From: CAUTYU01 sp963545205
Lineage (GTDB): Bacteria > Desulfobacterota > Desulfovibrionia > Desulfovibrionales > Desulfomicrobiaceae
Assembly: GCA_963545205.1 (NCBI GenBank)
Contig: CAUUHW010000012.1
Coordinates: forward strand, 7,570 to 71,569
Direction: 5' to 3'
DNA: 64,000 nucleotides
Shown: positions 58,217 to 64,000 of the stretch, one piece after another
Numbering within the stretch: position 1 is the first letter of the stretch
Layout: every line of letters begins with the position of its first letter
The notes under the pieces: model-generated
Database searches by the model: none
The model's input: only the letters and a program-made list of their open reading frames with translations
Told to the model about the DNA's origin: nothing
Program-made: the position numbers and the translations under genes

Positions 58217-58858
58217 TCAAAGACTGTCCCGCAAAAACGACCAGAAAAAATACATTTCACCACGGGCCTTGTACGGCCATGTACTTTCAAGCTCCCAGCC
58301 GGCAACCTTTTCCTCCGGTTTGGCTGTTGAAGCCATGACAATAACCCGCCCTTTTGCTCCAGCAAGTCCGCCGCTGAGCGCCAAAAATTCTTTCCAGGGA
58401 CAAAACGCCCGGCTCAAAACAATGTCTGCCGGCAGGAGAGAAGCGTCAATATCCTGATACCCGCAGTTCAGTACCTGTGTTTGCACAAGTCCCATATCAC
58501 GCAGGGCCTGGCGCATAAAAACAGACCGCTTCTTTCTCGGTTCAACCAGATAATAGTTCCCTTTCGGCCAGAAACACCGAAGCGGAATACCGGGCAGTCC
58601 CGCTCCAGCACCAAGATCAAAGGTTACAGGAGCCTTGACGATATCCAGCGTGGATAAAAAATCAGCCAGATGCCAGCTGTCAGCCACAAGGTCAGTTACC
58701 ATTTTTTCCCGGGAAAACGGCCCGACCAGATTCATCTTTTTGTTCCAGCGCGCGAGCAGATCAACATAGCAAAAAAGTTTTGCGCACTGGCGCGCGTCAA
58801 GTTTCCTGCCGTTTTGCAAGGCCAGGGCCGCGAGATCTTGGACTTGAAATGTACGCAC
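58217..58858 (-). CDS. rsmG: 16S rRNA (guanine-527-N7)-methyltransferase
   Basis: About 213 aa. The SAM site is FDLGAGAGLPGIPLRC, with WNKKMNLVGP upstream, VEPRKKRSVFMRQAL, and the late VLSRAFCPWKEFL. It makes m7G527 in 16S rRNA. I set the start at GTG 58858 because AGAGGAG lies 5-11 nt upstream; an ATG at 58873 and a GTG at 58891 are in frame with weaker sites. It stands alone, away from its usual gidA/parA neighbours. Confidence 0.92.
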   Translation of the reverse strand: MRTFQVQDLAALALQNGRKLDARQCAKLFCYVDLLARWNKKMNLVGPFSREKMVTDLVADSWHLADFLSTLDIVKAPVTFDLGAGAGLPGIPLRCFWPKGNYYLVEPRKKRSVFMRQALRDMGLVQTQVLNCGYQDIDASLLPADIVLSRAFCPWKEFLALSGGLAGAKGRVIVMASTAKPEEKVAGWELESTWPYKARGEMYFFWSFLRDSL

Positions 58859-58956
58859 TCTTTCTCCTCTCATTATCTCAAAAATAACCACTCTTTTTTA
58901 TGGGAAGACAAAAAAATGGCCCGAAATTTGCTTAACGACTGACCAAGGAGAAAACG

Positions 58957-59238
58957 ATGAACACTATTTCCACTATTCAGCACCAGCAACCAGCACCATT
59001 TTTTGTCAAACAGGAAGAGCGGGAAAAAATTGCCCTGAAAGAACTCCAAAACGACCAAGTTCAGATCAAGGGCGGTTTTGCCCATGTCGAGCAAAAAGAT
59101 TTTGATCGCATTGCGAACTGGAACGCGCAGGACGCCCAAAACGCGCTTTCCCGCATTCACGGCAAAGAACTGACCTCCGTGCACGGCTATCTTGATCAGG
59201 ATCGTGTCCGGGCGCTTATCAACCGTTTTGCGGCCTGA
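58957..59238 (+). CDS. conserved-looking small protein, unknown
   Basis: 93 aa, soluble, charged, no signal peptide. AAGGAG lies 8 nt before the ATG. Composition is that of a real protein (EEREKIALKELQNDQVQIKG; DQDRVRALINRFAA) with likely helices at both ends and two short GGFAHVEQKDF strands. No family recognised. Single gene between minus-strand units. Confidence 0.65.
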   Translation: MNTISTIQHQQPAPFFVKQEEREKIALKELQNDQVQIKGGFAHVEQKDFDRIANWNAQDAQNALSRIHGKELTSVHGYLDQDRVRALINRFAA

Positions 59239-59318
59239 TGAAAATTTGCGAGCCTGTAACAACAGTTACGGGCCCGCTTCCGCGTGGCAGGCAAGTTCAG
59301 TGACCGGACAAAATTCCC

Positions 59319-59972
59319 TTATTTATCTTTTATCCAGTACAACATTTCCCGCCCCTTACCGAGTTCGTTTCTGAGCTGCATTTCCTGTTCAGCACCCGGC
59401 ACATGGGCTCTGATATACACATTGCACTGGTCACTTTCTGTATAGGTTGTCAACACGCTGACCACCCGAACACCATGTCCCTGAAAAATATCCATGACCC
59501 GTTTCAGTTCTTCAAGGCCTGAACCAAGACAAAGCCCAACCTGCAAGCCTCCCTTATTGCCGCCGGTAATCTGAATGAGGGCCCGAAACAAATCACTTTC
59601 CGTAATAATCCCGATGAGCCGTCCACTCTCATCAACAACAGGCAGACCTTCAAATTTCTTTTCCAGCATGATTGAAGACGCTGTCTGGATCGTATCGCAC
59701 CCTTGCACGGTAAACGGATTTTGGGTCATAATATCGGCGACCTTGATTTCCGACAGCAGATAATTGAGCTCATGTACGTCAAGGGCAGTGGCCTTGGAGG
59801 GCGAGGCGGCCTTGATGTCCCGATCTGTAACAATCCCAACCAGATGACCGCTTTCATCGACAACAGGCAGCCGGCGAAACTTGTGTTCCCGAAGCAGGGT
59901 ACCCGCCTTCATCATTGAGGTCTGCGGCAAAACAGTAATAACATCAGTTGTCATCCATTCCCTGAGTAGCAT
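59319..59972 (-). CDS. tandem CBS-domain protein with ACT-like tail
   Basis: 217 aa. Two CBS domains: VLPQTSMMKAGTLLREHKFR ... LVGIVTDRDIKAAS, and FTVQGCDTIQTASSIMLEKK ... LIGIITESDLFRAL. The last ~70 residues (LCLGSGLEELKRVMDIFQGH) look like an ACT domain. Such proteins sense adenosyl nucleotides; the target is unknown. Its site GAAGGAG lies in the last codons of aroE and its ATG is 3 nt after the aroE stop, so the two are coupled. Confidence 0.87.
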   Translation of the reverse strand: MLLREWMTTDVITVLPQTSMMKAGTLLREHKFRRLPVVDESGHLVGIVTDRDIKAASPSKATALDVHELNYLLSEIKVADIMTQNPFTVQGCDTIQTASSIMLEKKFEGLPVVDESGRLIGIITESDLFRALIQITGGNKGGLQVGLCLGSGLEELKRVMDIFQGHGVRVVSVLTTYTESDQCNVYIRAHVPGAEQEMQLRNELGKGREMLYWIKDK

Positions 59973-59975
59973 ATT

Positions 59976-60782
59976 TCACTCCTTCATATTTGTGATAACA
60001 AATTGCAGTACCTTTTTCTCATCCATTTTTCTGCCTGTCCAGAGAAAAAACTGACGGGCCGCCTGAACAGCAAACATAGTCTGCCCGTTGAGTACCTGGC
60101 ATCCCGCTAGACAAGCGTGTTCCAGAAGCGGCGTTTTAGACGGCGTATAGATCAGGTCATACACCAAAGAAAATTTTTCAAGACTCCCTGTCCAGGGTGA
60201 AAGCCCTGTAAATTTGCCGGTCATGCCAAGAGGAGTTGTATTGACCAGCAAATCGGCACGAAATTCACCTCTTTGTTCCCATTCCATAAATCCGGTATGA
60301 AATTTTTGGGCCAAGACCGCACCGTTCGCGGCATTTCGGGCACACACCGTAACCTGACAGCCACGCGACAACAGCCCGCTCACAACAGCGCGAGCCGCCC
60401 CTCCCGCTCCCAGCACAAGGGCGGTCACGGGAAAAACAGGAAGCGCAAGAAGCGGAGCCAAAAAACCCGCCACATCGGTATTGTCTCCCCAAAGTTCATC
60501 TTCTTTCCAAAAAACAGTATTCACCGCGCCTGTTTGGGCAGCCAGTGGTGTCAACCTGTCCATATACGGCATAACCTGTTGTTTATACGGCAGGGTTACG
60601 CTCAAGCCATGAATGGAGCGGGTGCGAACGGTTCGCATAAAAGAGGAAAAATCTGACGGGGCAACAGCAAATCTTTCATACCGGGCGGACAAGCCATATC
60701 CGGCAAAAGCCTGGTTGTGCAGAAGCGGGCTAAGGGAATGCCCAAGAGGAAAACCAACAACGCCATAGAGTTTCTCAGACAT
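59976..60782 (-). CDS. aroE: shikimate dehydrogenase
   Basis: 268 aa. Substrate site VGFPLGHSLSPLLHNQAF and SVTLPYKQQVMPYM (catalytic Lys), then TGAVNTVFW, GDNTDVAGFL (catalytic Asp), and the NADP site LGAGGAARAVVSGLL. It reduces 3-dehydroshikimate with NADPH. The ATG comes directly after the T-run of a hairpin with no Shine-Dalgarno, which is odd for a conserved gene; the N-terminal sequence supports this start. Confidence 0.94.
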   Translation of the reverse strand: MSEKLYGVVGFPLGHSLSPLLHNQAFAGYGLSARYERFAVAPSDFSSFMRTVRTRSIHGLSVTLPYKQQVMPYMDRLTPLAAQTGAVNTVFWKEDELWGDNTDVAGFLAPLLALPVFPVTALVLGAGGAARAVVSGLLSRGCQVTVCARNAANGAVLAQKFHTGFMEWEQRGEFRADLLVNTTPLGMTGKFTGLSPWTGSLEKFSLVYDLIYTPSKTPLLEHACLAGCQVLNGQTMFAVQAARQFFLWTGRKMDEKKVLQFVITNMKE

Positions 60783-60783
60783 A

Positions 60784-60815
60784 AAAAAGAAAGCTGACCG
60801 GACATTCCGGCCAGC
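60784..60815 (-). terminator. terminator between korC and aroE
   Basis: On the minus strand GCTGGCCGGA pairs with TCCGGTCAGC around ATG, followed by TTTCTTTTTT. The T-run ends 1 nt before the aroE ATG. Confidence 0.82.
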
Positions 60816-60822
60816 AATATTT

Positions 60823-61383
60823 TCAGTTCACGCCATACCTGGCGGCGTAATCAAATCCGGCCTGCAGGGCCTCACTGTTTTTAGAAATAAGATGGCTGTA
60901 ATGCGCGGAAATAACCGAATGCAGACTTTCCTGCACCCGCTCAAGCCCTAGCACTCCGGTTGCCTGGACATAGGCCCCCAAAGCGACCATGTTTGCCATG
61001 CGGGTATTGCCAATGCCGTCAGCCAGCTCATTGACCGGAACAGCGTACACTTGAAGACGGTCTACCTCAGCCAGTTTTTTTTCAATCAGGGACGCATTCA
61101 AAATCACCACGCCGTTGTCACGCACCGTTGGCTGAAACTTTTCCAGTGACGGACGGTTCATGGCAATCAGGCCAAGCGGACGCCGGATAATGGGTGAACC
61201 TATTTCCTCTTCAGAGACAACAACCGTGCAGTTCGCTGTTCCCCCGCGCATTTCCGGCCCATAAACCGGAATATAGGTCACATTCAGCCCCTGATCCATG
61301 GCCGCGTAGGCAAGCAGATTCCCGATAAGCATGACCCCCTGACCGCCAAAACCGGCCATAATCACATCCTGATACTGGCTCAT
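60823..61383 (-). CDS. 2-oxoacid:ferredoxin oxidoreductase, gamma subunit
   Basis: 186 aa of the PorC/KorC type: MAGFGGQGVMLIGNLLAYAA, then VTYIPVYGPEMRGGTANCTV. It binds CoA in the four-subunit complex. Overlaps the beta gene by 4 nt (ATGA). Substrate (2-oxoglutarate or branched-chain 2-oxoacid) cannot be fixed from sequence alone. Confidence 0.9.
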   Translation of the reverse strand: MSQYQDVIMAGFGGQGVMLIGNLLAYAAMDQGLNVTYIPVYGPEMRGGTANCTVVVSEEEIGSPIIRRPLGLIAMNRPSLEKFQPTVRDNGVVILNASLIEKKLAEVDRLQVYAVPVNELADGIGNTRMANMVALGAYVQATGVLGLERVQESLHSVISAHYSHLISKNSEALQAGFDYAARYGVN

Positions 61384-62132
61384 TTGCCCTCCGAAATATC
61401 TTTATAGGTTCCAAGAGGAAAAACCGGAATCATTTCTTCAGCAACACGTTTATTCGCGCTCACCGGATCCATACGCCAGTTTGTCGGGCAAGTGGCCAAA
61501 ATCTCCACAAAACCAAAACCGGTTTCATCTTTTTGGCACTGAAAAGCCTTGCGCATGGCCTTTTTCGCGTCCTTGATATTCTTGATATCGTTGACGGCCA
61601 CGCGGGAAGCAAAGGCTGTTCCTTCAAGCCCGGCAATGATTTCCGTCATGTGAATCGGGCCGCCAGCCTGCTCAGCACAACGTCCACCCGGACAGGTCGT
61701 TGTTTTCTGACCAACCAGGGTTGTTGGAGCCATCTGACCGCCAGTCATGCCATACACCGTATTATTGACAAAAACCACAGTGACTTTTTCCCCCCGGTTC
61801 GCGCAATGCACGATTTCAGCCAGCCCTATGGAAGCCAGATCGCCGTCTCCCTGATAGGTAAAAACAATCTTGTCCCGCCGCCCCCGCTTCACGCCTGTGG
61901 CCACAGCCGGAGCCCGACCATGCGGCGCTTCAACACAGTCCACCTCAATATAGTTGTAAATAAAAACTGAACAGCCGATAGAGCCAATGCAGATAGCCTC
62001 TTTGTCAAGTTTCATCTCAAGCAGGGTCTCCGCGACAAGACGGTGAACAATGCCGTGATGGCAGCCGGGACAATAATGTGTGGCGCGGTCCACAAGCAAC
62101 GGAGAGCGCTCAAAAACGATTTTTTCTTCCAT
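61380..62132 (-). CDS. 2-oxoacid:ferredoxin oxidoreductase, beta (TPP) subunit
   Basis: 250 aa. THYCPGCHHGIVHRLVAE start, TPP motif YQGDGDLASIGLAEIVHCAN to VVFVNNTVYGMTGGQ, and PTTLVGQKTTTCPGGR. Conserved Cys residues hold the proximal [4Fe-4S] cluster. It lies 3 nt after the alpha gene. Confidence 0.92.
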   Translation of the reverse strand: MEEKIVFERSPLLVDRATHYCPGCHHGIVHRLVAETLLEMKLDKEAICIGSIGCSVFIYNYIEVDCVEAPHGRAPAVATGVKRGRRDKIVFTYQGDGDLASIGLAEIVHCANRGEKVTVVFVNNTVYGMTGGQMAPTTLVGQKTTTCPGGRCAEQAGGPIHMTEIIAGLEGTAFASRVAVNDIKNIKDAKKAMRKAFQCQKDETGFGFVEILATCPTNWRMDPVSANKRVAEEMIPVFPLGTYKDISEGK

Positions 62133-62135
62133 GAC

Positions 62136-63194
62136 TTACCCCTCCACAGCCTTGATGATTGGAGCTTCAAAATCCTCTGGTGAAGGGAGATTGCCCGGCA
62201 GGTAACCAAAAAAATCACTGTCCGCGACAGTGCGGATAGCCAGACGGACATCTTCAACCATCTGTCCCAGATTATGTTCAATTGTCAAAAACCGCTTTTT
62301 CTGCCTGGCCAGCTCCAAAAGCGGCTGGTCAGGAAACGGATACAAGGTTACGGGACGCATCAGCCCAACCTTGTATCCCTTTTGACGCAGATTGCGGACC
62401 GTGCTTTTGACTATACGAGCGATGGAACCAAAGGCAACCACAACAAGCTCAGCGTCTTCGGTCATGAACAGCTCCTGATCGATTTCCGCCCGCATGCGTT
62501 CATACTTTTCTTTCAAACGCAGATTTTGTCCGGCAAGCGCGCCTTCGTCCAGAAAGAGTGACTTGAGCAGGCGCGGCTTTCTGTTTTCAGCTCCGGTCAG
62601 ACACCAGCTTTCCTCACCACCTGTCTGCTGCTTTGGAATCCAGGGCGTGATCCCCTCCTTCATCTGTCCCAAAATAGCGTCCCCCAGTATCATAACCGGA
62701 TTACGGTATAAAAAGGCCAAGTCAAAGGCCTTGATAACCAGATCATAGGCTTCCTGAGCAGTTGCCGGAGCCAGAACCAGCAGCCGGTAATCACCATGAC
62801 CGCCCCCCCGCGTGGACTGGAAATAATCTCCCTGAGACGGGCCAATATCGCCAAGTCCCGGCCCGCCACGGCTCATGTTCACGATAACTGCCGGCAGCTC
62901 ACTTCCGGCCATATACGACAGGGCTTCCTGTTTGAGAGAAACACCGGGGCTTGATGACGAGGTCATAGCCCGAATTCCGGCGGCAGCCGCCCCAAGCAGC
63001 ATATTGGCCGCGGCAACTTCGCTTTCAGCCTGAACAAACTGCCCGCCGGCCTCAAAAATGGCAGAAGACATAAACTCAGGAATATCATTTTGCGGCGTAA
63101 TCGGATAACCAAAGTAGCATTTACAGCCAGCGGCAAGGGCTGCCCGGGCAATGGCTTCGTTGCCCTTTACAAAAATCCGTTTTGGCTCATCCAT
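62136..63194 (-). CDS. 2-oxoacid:ferredoxin oxidoreductase, alpha subunit
   Basis: 352 aa of the VorB/KorA type: KGNEAIARAALAAGCKCYFG, YPITPQNDIPEFMSSAI, AMTSSSSPGVSLKQEALSYM and RGGPGLGDIGPSQGDYFQST. The short length resembles VorB (2-oxoisovalerate) more than long KorA with fused gamma. It overlaps the ferredoxin subunit gene by 8 nt. Confidence 0.92.
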   Translation of the reverse strand: MDEPKRIFVKGNEAIARAALAAGCKCYFGYPITPQNDIPEFMSSAIFEAGGQFVQAESEVAAANMLLGAAAAGIRAMTSSSSPGVSLKQEALSYMAGSELPAVIVNMSRGGPGLGDIGPSQGDYFQSTRGGGHGDYRLLVLAPATAQEAYDLVIKAFDLAFLYRNPVMILGDAILGQMKEGITPWIPKQQTGGEESWCLTGAENRKPRLLKSLFLDEGALAGQNLRLKEKYERMRAEIDQELFMTEDAELVVVAFGSIARIVKSTVRNLRQKGYKVGLMRPVTLYPFPDQPLLELARQKKRFLTIEHNLGQMVEDVRLAIRTVADSDFFGYLPGNLPSPEDFEAPIIKAVEG

Positions 63195-63423
63195 TTGTCT
63201 TTCCTTGTTTTTTGGTACGGTATACAGTTATGGCGTAATCAGGGCAGATCTGCGCGCAAAAAGCACAGCCGACACACCTGTCTTTTTCTTCCACGGACAT
63301 CTCCACGACTTTATACCCCTGCGCGTTAAAACGGCTTGACTGCACAAGGATTGTCTGTGGACAGACCTGTGTGCAAAGCAAACAGCCTTTACAGCGCTCT
63401 TCGCGGATTTCAATTCTTGACAT
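63187..63423 (-). CDS. 2-oxoacid:ferredoxin oxidoreductase, delta (ferredoxin) subunit
   Basis: 78 aa from ATG 63423 (AGGAGAGAG upstream). Two [4Fe-4S] motifs: CKGCLLCTQVCP and CVGCAFCAQICP. It carries electrons out of the complex. It is the first gene of the unit in the order delta-alpha-beta-gamma. Confidence 0.9.
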   Translation of the reverse strand: MSRIEIREERCKGCLLCTQVCPQTILVQSSRFNAQGYKVVEMSVEEKDRCVGCAFCAQICPDYAITVYRTKKQGKTNG

Positions 63424-63581
63424 TTTCTCTCTCCTGCAACTGTCTGATACTGTCACATGACTAACAAACGAACTGACCTCGTTATTTTCATTTCTTACGC
63501 AATAAGAGGCCAAGGCAAAAAAGCCTGACATTCAGCTATAGCAAAAAATCATGGGAAAAAGCAAGCGGAAAAGAGAAGTTG

Positions 63582-64000
63582 TTAGACAGTGTCATCAATA
63601 AATTTTGCCCAAATGGCGATACACTGGATGTGTACGGCAGCCAGAAATGATGCTGTGTTTTGGGCATAGCGGGTAGCAATCCCACGCCAGTGCTTCAATT
63701 CCAGAAACGCATGCTCTACCAGATGCCGGAGGCCATACAGGTACTTGTCGTAATCCCGTGGGGTTCTGCAAAAGTATCACTGTCATACCCTTTATCCGCC
63801 AGCAAATGGCAAGCGTCTATGCCTTCACAAGCCTGCAAGCTTGTGTGCAATCAGCAACGCTACCCGCTGTAACAGAATATTCGGACCGGCATACCAGCGC
63901 ATCCACGGCCAGGTGTATCCTGGAGTTGAGCCCCTTTTGTGCGGCCCATGTCCCGATTTCTCCCTCGCGCACCTGCGGCGTGTGGATGCACTTTAATATG
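63582..64000 (-). pseudogene. decayed IS5-family transposase, 3' part, cut by window edge
   Basis: Read on the minus strand, pieces of one DDE transposase appear in changing frames: KVHPHAAGARGRNRDMGRTK, then NSRIHLAVDA, GMPVRIF-like, VTAGSVADC, LLADKGYDSDTFAEPHGIT, and last YDKYLYGLRHLVEHAFLELK with HWRGIATRYAQNTASFLAAV ending DDTV-stop at 63582. At least four frame changes show it is dead. The end sequence GTTGTTAGACAGTGTC (63580-63595) looks like the IS terminal repeat overlapping the stop. Confidence 0.85.

Noticed and set aside
1..64000. CRISPR array, tRNA or rRNA genes, phage genes
   Set aside because: No regularly spaced repeats, no cloverleaf-like sequence and no phage-type genes were seen in the gaps or along the window.

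Overview
The window looks like chromosomal DNA of a Desulfovibrio-type sulfate reducer (order Desulfovibrionales). The evidence is gene content: a lactate-to-acetate catabolic cluster (pyruvate:ferredoxin oxidoreductase, LutABC, lactate permease, GlcD/GlcF-type lactate dehydrogenase, phosphotransacetylase, acetate kinase), a Tmc transmembrane redox complex with an acidic-type tetraheme cytochrome c3, a 2-oxoacid:ferredoxin oxidoreductase, flavodoxin, and Kdo genes that show a Gram-negative envelope. No rRNA, tRNA, CRISPR array or intact mobile element was seen.

Layout. 1-9.6 kb: 5' part of metY (minus strand, runs off the left edge), a YihY-family membrane protein, a membrane diguanylate cyclase, a plus-strand run HD protein-ddl-waaA-kdsB-TPR protein (envelope synthesis), and a LysM lytic transglycosylase. 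10-20.2 kb: feoA-feoB, a small secreted protein, then a tightly packed eight-gene locus with two P1B-type ATPases, a free HMA-like domain protein, two Gln/Tyr/Gly-rich proteins with a shared membrane-anchor motif, a glycine-rich membrane protein, a one-TM protein and a protein made of three FeoA-like domains. I read this as a ferrosome (fez)-like iron compartment locus. 20.2-21 kb: AT-rich intergenic stretch. 21-33.2 kb: one long operon with a P19/Fet-type periplasmic iron uptake system (FTR1-type periplasmic repeat proteins, P19, DUF2318 membrane protein, two FtsX-like permeases, ATPase, thioredoxin-like lipoprotein), continuing without a break into two NosL-like proteins, a second FtsX-like permease and ATPase, and a DsbB/VKOR-like membrane protein. 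33.4-36.7 kb: FeoB-associated Cys-rich protein, DUF2325 coiled-coil protein, a 44-aa micro-ORF, flavodoxin, a STAS-like protein and a doubtful small ORF. 36.9-52.7 kb: lactate/pyruvate/acetate cluster. 52.7-54.2 kb: DEAD-box helicase (minus). 54.4-58.2 kb: tmcDCBA. 58.2-63.4 kb, mostly minus: rsmG, a small unknown gene (plus), and korDABC followed by aroE and a CBS-domain gene. 63.6-64 kb: decayed IS5-family transposase.

How it works together. The 10-36 kb section is an iron region: Fe(II) import by FeoAB, probable intracellular iron compartment proteins, a second copper-dependent P19 uptake route that seems to carry its own copper and thiol-redox module, and flavodoxin, which replaces ferredoxin when iron is short. 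The 37-58 kb section is the energy core: lactate enters by LctP, is oxidised by LutABC and GlcDF, pyruvate goes to acetyl-CoA by Por, and Pta-AckA makes ATP and acetate. Electrons can pass to low-potential carriers and to the Tmc complex. The most unusual parts are the fez-like locus (low-complexity anchored proteins, an ATPase lacking the actuator Glu, triple FeoA) and the joining of a NosL module to P19.
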